Origin: Nostoc linckia z4
GTDB taxonomy: Bacteria; Cyanobacteriota; Cyanobacteriia; Cyanobacteriales; Nostocaceae
Direction of reading: 5' to 3'
NCBI RefSeq assembly: GCF_002608075.1
Contig: NZ_LAHA01000030.1
Span: 28,426-92,425 of the forward strand
DNA: 64,000 bases
In this document: positions 10,749 to 19,785 of the stretch, piece by piece
Numbering within the stretch: the stretch's first letter is position 1
Layout of the letters: each line of letters starts with the position of its first letter
Notes under the pieces: generated by a model
What the model was told of the DNA's origin: nothing
Database searches by the model: none
The model's input: the letters and a program-made list of their open reading frames with translations, nothing else
Translations under genes and position numbers: made by a program

Positions 10749-12026
10749 ATGAGAAAACTTCTACTTTCTGCCGAACAACTACTTACAGTTATTTGCTTAA
10801 TAATTTATTCAGGAACTCCGTTAGATCCATTTCTGACTGATGGTTTCACCTTGCAAGAAGGTGATAGAACCATATTTAGATTACTTTACACTCTGACATA
10901 TGCAATAGCTTTTTTATTAATTATTCTCCGATGGAAGAAAGTTATCTACGTTATTAGTAAAAATAGGCTTATTTGGCTCTTAGTTGGAGTTTGTGCAATT
11001 TCTAGTTTTTGGTCTTTAGATCCAGATACAACTATACGTAGGGTTTTTGGTCTAGTAGGAACTACATTTTTTGGAGTTTATTTAGCTTCGCGCTACACCT
11101 TAAAAGAACAACTGAAAATGTGTACTTATATGCTTGGCATCTCAGCAATAGCGTGTTTCCTAGTTGTTTTTTTGATGCCACAGTATGGCCTTGGAGTGGA
11201 TGAACATGCAACTGCTTGGAGAGGAATATATTCACAGAAAAATATCCTTGGTAGGAGATTTGCACTGAGTGGAGCAATATTTTTCTTTATTGCTATGACT
11301 ACTCGGCAAAATCGCTGGGTTTCGTGGCTTGGCTATATGGCTTCTGCAATACTTGTGTTATTCTCAAGCTCAGCAACATCTTTAGGCAATCTACTCGTAG
11401 TTACAGCAGCTTTTCCTGTATATCACAGAATTTTACGCTTTAGGTATACAATCTTGATACCTACCTTGACATTTATAGCCACTGTAAGTATTGCTTTTTA
11501 TGCCTTGTTTGTAACATACGCCGATCAAATTTTGGGAAGCGTAGGTAAAGACACTACGTTAACTGGACGCTCAGAGATATGGCCTGCTGTCTTCGAGATG
11601 ATAGGGAGAAAACCCTTACTTGGATATGGCTATGGAGCATTCTGGTTTGGTGCTGATACTTCTGGTGCGGCCTATGTACAAGAGTCAATAGGATGGCCTG
11701 CTCCTAGTGCCCACAATGGATTTTTGGATCTCTGGTTAGCTGTAGGTTTAGTGGGACTTTTAGTTTTCCTAGCGGGATTCTTAACTAGTTTTTTCCGAGG
11801 CATATATTTAATCAGATTAAATAAAGTATTTGAAAAGAATGTATGGCTACTAATATATTTAACCTTTATCGCTTTTTCCAACTTTACTGAAACTATACTA
11901 ATCGAGCAAAATTCAATTGAATGGACACTATATGTGTCGGCCATTTTATCAAGTCAAGTATCTCTGAATTTCAACAAAAATTATAAAAATACAATTGGTG
12001 TACATACTGAACAATTGGAAATTTAA
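10749..12026 (+). CDS. O-antigen ligase/polymerase-like (Wzy/ExoQ-type) membrane protein
   Basis: A 425-residue polytopic membrane protein with about ten to twelve helices and one large periplasmic loop. The loop contains TLTGRSEIWP and, further on, PSAHNGFLDLWLAVGL, the conserved region of the O-antigen ligase/ExoQ family. In a Wzx/Wzy pathway this protein would join repeat units in the periplasm. It is the only polymerase candidate in the cluster. A ligase function cannot be excluded because the two share a fold. It starts at ATG 10749, 68 bp after the acyltransferase, so is probably co-transcribed. Confidence 0.88.
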   Translation: MRKLLLSAEQLLTVICLIIYSGTPLDPFLTDGFTLQEGDRTIFRLLYTLTYAIAFLLIILRWKKVIYVISKNRLIWLLVGVCAISSFWSLDPDTTIRRVFGLVGTTFFGVYLASRYTLKEQLKMCTYMLGISAIACFLVVFLMPQYGLGVDEHATAWRGIYSQKNILGRRFALSGAIFFFIAMTTRQNRWVSWLGYMASAILVLFSSSATSLGNLLVVTAAFPVYHRILRFRYTILIPTLTFIATVSIAFYALFVTYADQILGSVGKDTTLTGRSEIWPAVFEMIGRKPLLGYGYGAFWFGADTSGAAYVQESIGWPAPSAHNGFLDLWLAVGLVGLLVFLAGFLTSFFRGIYLIRLNKVFEKNVWLLIYLTFIAFSNFTETILIEQNSIEWTLYVSAILSSQVSLNFNKNYKNTIGVHTEQLEI

Positions 12027-12074
12027 AATTTTCAAGCTAATTAATAATAAAATGTCACACTTCAGCCAAAGAAG

Positions 12075-13178
12075 ATGAATAAAACTAATCCTATTAAGAT
12101 TGTCATGTTAGGCCCTAGCTTACTTCAGCAGGGCGGTATTTCTGGTTACGAAAAGCTGTTTTTGGAGTATGCTCCTCCTGAAGTAAAAATATGTCATATC
12201 ATTACCCATGAAGAAGGAAGTGTAGTTAAAAAAATTACGGTATTTTTGAAAGCTATATGGAAATTTTTATGGATATTACTCAAGCAAGAGGCTGATATTG
12301 TTCAACTTCAAATTTCTCAGCGTGGAAGCATTTTGCGACAAGCAATTATGATACTTTTAGCTTGGGTATTTCGGAAACCAATAATAATACATGCTCATGG
12401 TAGTCAATTCCATCTCTTCTACGATGGATTACCGAAATCCATACAGCAACTGCTAAGTTGGATATTTGGCAAGTGCCAAAGGCTAATTGTATTATCTGAA
12501 AGTTGGAAAAACTTCTATATCAAAAATCTTGGTCTAGAACCGGAAAAAGTTGTAGTTTTTTATAACCCAGTAAAAATTCCTGTAGAAGTTCCAAATCGTT
12601 CAATCCCTGACAAAGTTAATTTACTCTTTTTAGGACGAATTGGCCAACGTAAAGGAGCATTTGACTTGATCGAAGCCATTTCTCTATTGCCTAAGGAACA
12701 TCGAACTAAATTGAGTCTGATTATGGCAGGAGATGGAGAAGTAGAACAAGCGCGCAATTTAGTTACTACTTTAAATCTAGAAGATTACATCAAATTACCT
12801 GGGTGGATAGGCTCAGATGAGCGCGATATTCTCTTAACTCAGGCAAATATTTTTGTACTGCCATCTTATAATGAAGGTCTCCCATTAGCAATGTTGGAAG
12901 CAATGGCTTGGGAATTACCAGTTGTAGTTACACCAGTAGGTGGTATACCTGAAATAGTTACTGATTTAGAAAATGGTTTCATTGTTAATCCAGGGAATCC
13001 AGAGGAGTTATCAAGTTCTTTAAAATCTTTGATTGAAAATGAAGACTTGAGGTTTTCTTTGGGATTCAAAGCCAGAAAAAGTGTATTCGCTCTTGATATA
13101 AAAAATCATTGGATTGCTTTCTTGAAGTTATATCATTCGCTATTAAATTTAGATGTTCCAGTAAGTCTAAAAAGTTAG
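12075..13178 (+). CDS. Family 4 glycosyltransferase (first of two)
   Basis: A GT-B glycosyltransferase of the retaining GT4 family. The N-terminal Rossmann half begins IKIVMLGPSLLQQGGISGYEK; the C-terminal half carries FLGRIGQRKG, a nucleotide-sugar region, and the EX7E-type motif NEGLPLAMLEAMAWELPVV near residue 265. The 367-residue length is typical. It lies 48 bp after the polymerase gene, pointing to one transcript. It should add a sugar to the lipid-linked repeat unit. The sugar is unknown. Confidence 0.92.
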   Translation: MNKTNPIKIVMLGPSLLQQGGISGYEKLFLEYAPPEVKICHIITHEEGSVVKKITVFLKAIWKFLWILLKQEADIVQLQISQRGSILRQAIMILLAWVFRKPIIIHAHGSQFHLFYDGLPKSIQQLLSWIFGKCQRLIVLSESWKNFYIKNLGLEPEKVVVFYNPVKIPVEVPNRSIPDKVNLLFLGRIGQRKGAFDLIEAISLLPKEHRTKLSLIMAGDGEVEQARNLVTTLNLEDYIKLPGWIGSDERDILLTQANIFVLPSYNEGLPLAMLEAMAWELPVVVTPVGGIPEIVTDLENGFIVNPGNPEELSSSLKSLIENEDLRFSLGFKARKSVFALDIKNHWIAFLKLYHSLLNLDVPVSLKS

Positions 13179-13302
13179 TAATTAAAAAGATTACAAACTA
13201 GGAAAATCTAAATATGCAGCTTACTAACAGGGTTTCTAAATAAAGAAGCACATTACACAGCTGACAAGTGTTTTCGTCAAACAATTAAGAATTTAAGTTA
13301 TC

Positions 13303-14499
13303 ATGGCATTAGCAAAAAGAGTATTAATTATCGTTGAAAATCTGCCAGTTCCCTTCGATCGACGAGTGTGGATGGAAGCGACTACTTTGCAAAAAGCAGG
13401 ATATGAAGTTGCCGTAATTTCACCTACAGGTAATGGCTTTGATAAAGACTACGAGGTTATTGAGCAAATTCACATCTATCGTCATCCTCTACCACCAGAA
13501 GAAAGTTCGGTCGTTGGGTATCTCAGAGAGTATAGTTGGGCGATTAACTGGCAATTCCGCCTAGCCCAACGGGTGTGGCGAGAGCGTGGTTTTGATATCA
13601 TCCATATTTGTAATCCACCGGATTTACTTTTTCTAGTAGCAGGGTGGTTTAAATTATTTCATGGTGTACGCATTCTTTTCGATCATCATGACCTCAGCCC
13701 TGAGATGTATGAAGCTAAGTACCAGCGTCGTGATATTTTTTATCAGGGATTACGGTTGGCTGAACGCTTGACATATGCGACAGCAGACATTGTAATTTCA
13801 ACCAACGAATCCCATCGAGAGGTAGCTATTACCCGTGGGAAAAAGAAACCAGAGAAAGTCTTTGTAGTTCGTAGTGCGCCAGACCTATCCCGTTTTCGTC
13901 GAATGTCTCCAAATCCGAATTACCGTGCAGGTAGGGACTACTTGGTGGGTTACATGGGTGTTATGGGGGAACCAGAGGGAATTGATTATCTCCTGAGAAT
14001 GGTCAATTACATTGTTCGGAAAAAAAATCGCCAAGATATTCACTTTATGCTGATCGGCAGTGGCCCTGCGGCAGACAAGCTCAAAGCCTTATCTAAAGAA
14101 TTGGAAGTAACTGATTTCGTAGAATTCACAGGATTTAAACAAGGTGAGGAACTTTTAGAGCGGCTCTCCAGTTGTGATGTGTGTGTGGAACCATCTCCTA
14201 CATCTGCCTATAACGAAAACTGCACCATGAATAAAATTCTTGAATATATGGCTATGGGTAAAGCAATTGTGCAGTTTGATTTACGAGAGGGAAGACGTTC
14301 TGCACAAGAAGCTTCTCTCTATGCCAAACCGAATGATGAAGTGGAGTTTGCTGAGAAAATTCTAGAGCTTCTAGATTCCCCTGAACGCAGAGAAAAAATA
14401 GGAGCCGAGGGGCGACGCAGAATGGAAGAGATACTTGAGTGGCAATATCAAGTTCCGAAACTTTTAGAGGCATATGATAAGATTTTTAAAAGTCAGTAA
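13303..14499 (+). CDS. Family 4 glycosyltransferase (second of two)
   Basis: A 398-residue GT-B enzyme whose N-terminus reads RVLIIVENLPVPFDRRVWME, a signature of a cyanobacterial GT4 subgroup that often sits beside Wzc-like kinases. HDLSPEMYEAKY follows near residue 130, then IGSGPAADKLK and a C-terminal YNENCTMNKILEYMAMGK segment, where the usual second Glu of the EX7E motif is retained. It is the last gene of the glycosyltransferase run, before a 324-bp spacer and the Wzc-like kinase. The donor sugar is not predictable. Confidence 0.92.
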   Translation: MALAKRVLIIVENLPVPFDRRVWMEATTLQKAGYEVAVISPTGNGFDKDYEVIEQIHIYRHPLPPEESSVVGYLREYSWAINWQFRLAQRVWRERGFDIIHICNPPDLLFLVAGWFKLFHGVRILFDHHDLSPEMYEAKYQRRDIFYQGLRLAERLTYATADIVISTNESHREVAITRGKKKPEKVFVVRSAPDLSRFRRMSPNPNYRAGRDYLVGYMGVMGEPEGIDYLLRMVNYIVRKKNRQDIHFMLIGSGPAADKLKALSKELEVTDFVEFTGFKQGEELLERLSSCDVCVEPSPTSAYNENCTMNKILEYMAMGKAIVQFDLREGRRSAQEASLYAKPNDEVEFAEKILELLDSPERREKIGAEGRRRMEEILEWQYQVPKLLEAYDKIFKSQ

Positions 14500-14823
14500 T
14501 TACCACCTTAAAATTTTCTAATCATTACTCATGAAGTTGGGTAATATCTAAATACTTAATATTGATACTGCGTCAAATCGTTAAGAAACCCTAAAATCAG
14601 CTAAAACCCATAGTTTTTCAAGGTTATTTCTGACGAATGTGGCGCAATCATGCAAGAATGTGAACTCAATTTGTAACTTATATAGTCTATACTGTGTGTT
14701 ATGCGTAAGGTTTTATGGTACAAGTGCTGTTAATTGTAGTGCCTTGTGCTTGCTCTAAGCCATAATATCTTTTAGTTTATCGCTCAAAAACTGTACTTTT
14801 GAAGATTTATGTCATAAAAATTT
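14500..14823. other. Spacer upstream of the Wzc-like kinase
   Basis: 324 bp without a gene or strong hairpin. AT-rich stretches just upstream of 14824 could hold a separate promoter for the kinase, but no clear -10/-35 pair or operator was recognised. Confidence 0.4.
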
Positions 14824-17037
14824 ATGGAATCTAGAGAAACTCTTGATTTAGACCTTAATCGTTATTTATTGATGTTGAAACGGTGGTGGGTACCTGCTGC
14901 CACCATTTTTATAGCTACAGTAATGCTCAGCGCAGTGGCCACAAGGTTTATCAAGCCGTCCTATGAAGCAGAAGGAAAATTATTGTTCAGAATTCCTTCT
15001 TTTAAAGTAGTGGGATCTAACCTTTTGCCGACAACCACAGAAGGAGGATCTACAGGAGACCTCAAATCACTAATAGCATCTCAAAATCCTATAAACACTC
15101 AGATAGAAGTTATTTCGTCTCCTGCTTTATTGCAGAAGACAATAGATAAATTACAACTCAAAGATCAAGAAGGTCAACCCCTAACAGTAAAAGCTCTACA
15201 AAAATCGCTGATATTAAAAATTATTGGCGGAACAGATGTATTACGAGTTACTTATGCGAGCCTTAACGCAGAAGAAGCTGCCGCAGTGGTCAACACAGTG
15301 ATGAATGTTTATCTAGAAAATGATATTCTCACAAATCGTTCAGAGGCAGCATCAACTCGTCAATTTATTGCTAGGCAGCTTCCAAAAACTCAAGAGGCTG
15401 TTGATAAAGCAGAACGAGAACTACGTATATTTAAGCAGAAAAACCGCATTGCAGATCTAACAGAAGAAACAAAGTCGGCCGTAGGGATTATTGGAAATTT
15501 AAATAACGAGATTAATACTGTTCAGGCTCAATTGGATGAAGTCAATGCTCAAACCAATGAACTGCGACAGAAAGTAAATTTGAGTTCTCAAAATGCGATC
15601 GCTGTCAGTGCCTTAAGTCAGTCACCAGCTGTACAGGGAATCTTGACACAACTTCAAGATATTGAGCGGCAGTTAGCAAGTGAGCGCAGCCGTTTCCAAG
15701 ATGATAACCCAGCAATTATTAATTTAGAAGCAAAAAAAGCTAATTTAAGAGCTTTACTACAGCAGCAAATTTCCCAAACAGTTGGTAGCAACGCACAAGT
15801 TCCTCAAAATTTATTGCAAATTGGAGAACTCAGACAAACTTTAATCCAAGATTTTCTGCAATCAGAAGTGCAACGTTTTGGCTTAAGTCAAAGACTCGCT
15901 TCTTTGTATAATTCTCGCACCAACTATCAAAAGCGCGTGCAAGTAATACCACAATTAATACAAAATCAGCGGGAATTAGAGCGGAAACTTGAAGTTGCAG
16001 AATCAACATATCAAACTTTATTGAAAAAAGTTCAAGAATTACAGTTAGTTGAGAACACCAATACAGCAAGTTCTCGGATTATTGCTCAGGCTTTAGTGCC
16101 CACTGACCCAGTAGCAGGCAAAAAATTTCTCGTTTTACTCTTAGGAATAATGTTGGGTTTATTTTTAGCTACAACAACTGTTCTATTCTTAGGTATGAGA
16201 GATAGATCTCTGAAAACACTCAGAGAAGTTAGAGATATATTTAGATATACCTTACTGGGAATTGTTCCTCTGTCCGTGAAAAAGGTTCGCTCTCGTTTTT
16301 CAAGTGCAGAATCAATAACTCAAAAAGTTGCTGTCCGAGACATGCCTTACTCTTTAACAAGTGAAATGTATCGGATGATTCAAGCAAATTTAAAATTCTT
16401 GAGTTCCGATAAAGTACTTAAAACAATTGTAGTCACTAGCGCAGTTCCTAAAGAAGGCAAGTCTACAGTTTCAGCGAATTTAGCAGCAGCGATCGCTCAA
16501 CTAGGACGTAAAGTTTTACTAATTGATGCAGATATGCGAGTTCCTTCTCAGCATCATCTGTGGGAATTAACCAATGCAGTTGGTCTAAGTGAGGTTCTTG
16601 TAGGTCAAGCTGAATTTAATACGGCTGTATCCAAAGTAATGGATAACCTTGATGTCTTAACAGCTGGAGTTAGACCTCCCAACCCACTTGCTTTGCTTGA
16701 CTCAAAACGTATGGCATCATTAATTGACAATTTTTCATCCCAATCTAATTATGATTTTGTCATTATTGATGCTCCTCCCCTTCTGTTAGCTGCTGATGCT
16801 TTAACCTTAAGTCAAATGACTGATGGGATTTTGTTAGTAGCTCGTCCTGGAGTAATTGATTCTAACAGTGCTAACGCGGCTCAAGAAATGTTAGAAAGAT
16901 CCAACTATAATGTGCTGGGTTTAGTTGTCAATGGAATCATTGATAAAAATGAATCTAGTACCTATATGTATCACGGTCACGAATATTTCCAACCAAGGGA
17001 ATTGACAAAAGAATTTAAGGGACTTGCCAAAAAATAA
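14824..17037 (+). CDS. Polysaccharide chain-length regulator fused to BY-kinase (Wzc-like)
   Basis: A 737-residue inner-membrane protein controlling chain length and export. The Wzz domain starts with DLDLNRYLLMLKRWW and a first membrane helix (about 22-42). A long periplasmic coiled-coil section follows (about 180-400), then a second helix (about 435-455). The cytoplasmic bacterial tyrosine kinase domain has Walker A PKEGKST near residue 542, Walker A' LLIDADMR near 563 and Walker B FVIIDAPP near 645. The C-terminal tail contains Tyr residues (TYMYHGHEYF) that fit the autophosphorylated cluster, though the cluster is short. Together with the Wza-like protein at 19786 it should form the export complex. 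Confidence 0.95.
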   Translation: MESRETLDLDLNRYLLMLKRWWVPAATIFIATVMLSAVATRFIKPSYEAEGKLLFRIPSFKVVGSNLLPTTTEGGSTGDLKSLIASQNPINTQIEVISSPALLQKTIDKLQLKDQEGQPLTVKALQKSLILKIIGGTDVLRVTYASLNAEEAAAVVNTVMNVYLENDILTNRSEAASTRQFIARQLPKTQEAVDKAERELRIFKQKNRIADLTEETKSAVGIIGNLNNEINTVQAQLDEVNAQTNELRQKVNLSSQNAIAVSALSQSPAVQGILTQLQDIERQLASERSRFQDDNPAIINLEAKKANLRALLQQQISQTVGSNAQVPQNLLQIGELRQTLIQDFLQSEVQRFGLSQRLASLYNSRTNYQKRVQVIPQLIQNQRELERKLEVAESTYQTLLKKVQELQLVENTNTASSRIIAQALVPTDPVAGKKFLVLLLGIMLGLFLATTTVLFLGMRDRSLKTLREVRDIFRYTLLGIVPLSVKKVRSRFSSAESITQKVAVRDMPYSLTSEMYRMIQANLKFLSSDKVLKTIVVTSAVPKEGKSTVSANLAAAIAQLGRKVLLIDADMRVPSQHHLWELTNAVGLSEVLVGQAEFNTAVSKVMDNLDVLTAGVRPPNPLALLDSKRMASLIDNFSSQSNYDFVIIDAPPLLLAADALTLSQMTDGILLVARPGVIDSNSANAAQEMLERSNYNVLGLVVNGIIDKNESSTYMYHGHEYFQPRELTKEFKGLAKK

Positions 17038-17094
17038 AAGTTCCATTGTAGTTTATCTTGGTTATACCAACATTTCTTACACCAATCAAACGTT

Positions 17095-17122
17095 AAGCGG
17101 AGCTTTGTTTGCTCCGCTTTTA
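17095..17122 (+). terminator. Rho-independent terminator after the Wzc-like gene
   Basis: A 9-bp perfect stem (AAGCGGAGC / GCTCCGCTT, 17095-17103 and 17111-17119) with a TTTGTTT loop is followed by a T run. It lies 58 bp after the stop codon and probably ends the plus-strand polysaccharide operon. The A-rich side could also serve the converging minus-strand gene. Confidence 0.85.
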
Positions 17123-17360
17123 GTTCAGATGGTATTTATTTGATAACAATCTTAAGAATTACAATTTTATCTAATACTAATTGAAAAAATAATGCGACGT
17201 TCTGTCGGTTTTCTTAGTGCATGAATTTTTAATTGGTATAAAGCTTTGTAGTCCTTTGTAAGCCTTCAGTAAAAATAGGTTGTAAACAAAAATACTGTAG
17301 AAATCAGAATTTTGCTATACAACCCATTCGTAAACTATTTAGTACTACTTAAATTCAGCA

Positions 17361-18776
17361 CTATTGAATTTCGTATGCTCCTCTATCGGTTGCTGAACCT
17401 CTTATACGGGGGTTACCGAGAAAATCAGTTTTCAAAAAATCGAACTTAGTACCACTATTGATTGCTCGACTTGTCGATCTTACTCTAAAATCCTTGCCGC
17501 CAGCATTAACAAACTGCGGATCTGCGACAATATCGTTAGAACCCCTACCACTTGCGCTATAACCATTACTGTTATAAAGGTTATAGTTGAAAGTGGTGTT
17601 GATATTTTTTCCGTTGTTCATGTTTATCGGCTTACCACTTTGAGAATAGAGAATGTTATTTAGAACTCTCACATTCCTAGTGTCATTCATCGAGATTTGT
17701 CCGTATGAAATTTCTGGAGTCTGGTTATTCGTGTAAGAAGTGTTATTGATGACATCGATATTGTCAGTTCTAAATGCATGAATGCCACCACCACCATTTT
17801 CATACACAACGTTGTTAGCAATCAAAATACGGCCTTGATACGGTGGTAATTTCGATCCTGCCTCATCATTTCTTCCACGGTCAAAAATTATTCCGTTACC
17901 GTCTTGTTTCTTGCCGTTATAAATCCAGGGAACGTACAGTCTATTTCTATAGACCTTGTTGTTCGTTATAATCATTCTGTAGTTGCTCTGATTACCGTCA
18001 TAGTTCCAATTCTTTAGAAAGGAAATGCCACTACAACCAAAGGGTGAATACCAAGCATTATTATATACTTCGTTATTACTCACCGTTATGTAATCCACTT
18101 CAAGTCCTGTAATGCCTCCTCCTCCACAGTCATGTATCTTGCTGTTGAGAATACGAATATGATGAGGCCGAGCTTTTGTTCGCCCATCTATAGTAATGCA
18201 ACTGCCGCTAGTTCTTGGGTTTCCAGTGTTATACTGTTGACTCAGGGCATAGCTGAGACTGATATTACTGTTATTTCCTTCAATTTCTATGCCGTTGACC
18301 TCGATGTAGGAAGCTCCATCTTTAATCCAAATTCCATGCCATCCATCGTGCTCGATTTTCGGCGAATGTCCAGGGTACGCTTTATATGTAATCCATGCAT
18401 TTGACGAACCTGAACGTGTAATCACTAATACCGAGTTTGCTGGGCTTGAATTCCTGTATACTCCATTCATTAAAAATACTGTATCACCCGCTTTGGTGAG
18501 GTTTGCCGCTCTTTGAGGAGTTCTAAACGGCGATGAGGGAGTGAGTCCGCTATTGTTGTCGTTGCCAGTACCGCTAACGTAATATGTCGTCCCAGCAGCA
18601 GTAATAGCACTGATGAGCTTGCGATTGGGTAGTTTATTTTCTTGAACAGTGGATGATTGAGGAACATCTCTAACTACAGACTCTGTTATCTTCTGCCCTT
18701 GAAGCATACCCGTTAATGCCCAGGGAAGTACAACAGATGCACTCAAACTGAGAAAACTCAAACCATGAATCATCAT
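17361..18776 (-). CDS. Secreted right-handed parallel beta-helix protein
   Basis: A 471-residue protein with a hydrophobic N-terminal stretch (about residues 5-25) that may act as a signal peptide. The region beginning YYVSGTGNDNNSG near residue 65 matches the N-terminal cap of parallel beta-helix proteins (DUF1565-like and pectate-lyase-like). It is followed by many imperfect rungs rich in N and V (for example RILNSKIHDCGGGGI, ITVSNNEVYNNAW, IANNVVYENGGGGIHAF, IDVINNTSYTNNQ). The fold is common in polysaccharide lyases and epimerases. Lying between the Wzc- and Wza-like genes, it may trim, modify or bind the exported polymer. No catalytic residues were identified, so enzymatic activity is a guess. 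ATG 18773 is an equally good start. Confidence 0.85.
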   Translation of the reverse strand: MMIHGLSFLSLSASVVLPWALTGMLQGQKITESVVRDVPQSSTVQENKLPNRKLISAITAAGTTYYVSGTGNDNNSGLTPSSPFRTPQRAANLTKAGDTVFLMNGVYRNSSPANSVLVITRSGSSNAWITYKAYPGHSPKIEHDGWHGIWIKDGASYIEVNGIEIEGNNSNISLSYALSQQYNTGNPRTSGSCITIDGRTKARPHHIRILNSKIHDCGGGGITGLEVDYITVSNNEVYNNAWYSPFGCSGISFLKNWNYDGNQSNYRMIITNNKVYRNRLYVPWIYNGKKQDGNGIIFDRGRNDEAGSKLPPYQGRILIANNVVYENGGGGIHAFRTDNIDVINNTSYTNNQTPEISYGQISMNDTRNVRVLNNILYSQSGKPINMNNGKNINTTFNYNLYNSNGYSASGRGSNDIVADPQFVNAGGKDFRVRSTSRAINSGTKFDFLKTDFLGNPRIRGSATDRGAYEIQ

Positions 18777-19785
18777 AGGAAAAAAAGGTTATGTTGCAAA
18801 AACTGAACTGTCAATGGTTACTAACTCTAGCCTTAGTAAGTAACTCAGTATTCGATACGGCCGTATAACTGCCATTTGTAAGTTTATACACGGTTTTTTA
18901 GGTTTGCACCTGCGAATTTCCGCGTAAATATTGATTAAATGCTTTTTGAGATTGTGTTCTAAAAACTAGCAAGTCTGTAGTAAAAATACTGATAATAAGC
19001 CATCAGTATGCAGAATTACAATTTTTGACGAACACTAAGCATTGGTACAAATGGCGTCATTTATAATTCGACATCATTCTACTGTGTATATGTGGGATCT
19101 GTGGTTAAGATAGTGTATCTCTCATCAATCGGTTAATTTACTTAAATAATACTTATAATAATGAGAATCATCATGGGAATAAAAATCAAGCAGAAAAAAG
19201 CATTTTTCGTCTCTGCTTCCTGAAGATTCTTATTCTCATAAAAATTCAAGCTAATTACAACGCGATCCTAAGTTCTCTTAAAGAGAAAATTTTTACTCTC
19301 TACTCCCCACTATCCTTGACATATTAAAGTCATAGATAATTATCGAATAAGTAATAATACTTAAAATTTTGTCAAAAACAGGGGTGAAAACACAATTTTT
19401 GAGCTAGCAATGCTGATGCGGGCTAGGCCTACGGGTCATCAAAAAAAGTGCCACTAATTCTTAGGCTCCAATCACCGTATTCAATTGAATTTAATACTAA
19501 AATAAAACTATGATATACAGCGTTATTACTATTGACAAAAATAATTTAATTTAAATCTGCTAGAAATTAATCCCCACTCCCTGTTCAAGTTAATTTCACA
19601 AGACTTGGGCAAAAATCCCGTGATTTCCATATTACGAGCGACAGGGTAGTAATCCCTCGTCGCGACGACACTACCCTTTATCGCAAGACAAAATAATACT
19701 TGCGTCAGTCCTACTTAAAAATAAAATCAAATCGTGGGGACAGGAAAAGTTGACCAACGCCCCCAATTAAAATCTAAATTTGTAA
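18777..19785. other. 1-kb non-coding region with two nested hairpins
   Basis: No open reading frame was found. A nested hairpin lies at 19161-19239: outer arms ATGAGAAT/ATTCTCAT (19161-19168, 19232-19239) and inner arms AAGCAGA/TCTGCTT (19188-19194, 19212-19218). A second nested element at 19643-19677 has outer arms AGGGTAGT/ACTACCCT around the self-complementary CGTCGCGACG (19658-19667). A small palindrome TACGGCCGTA lies near 18855. The promoter of the beta-helix gene should be in the part closest to 18776. Confidence 0.6.

Noticed and set aside
18132..18404. 90-codon plus-strand frame inside the beta-helix gene
   Set aside because: Antisense shadow; the minus-strand frame has clear beta-helix rungs throughout.
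19145..19180. Fur box near the ATGAGAATCATCAT stretch
   Set aside because: Only a partial match to the iron-box consensus, and it lies about 370 bp from the nearest start codon, so a hairpin reading is more economical.
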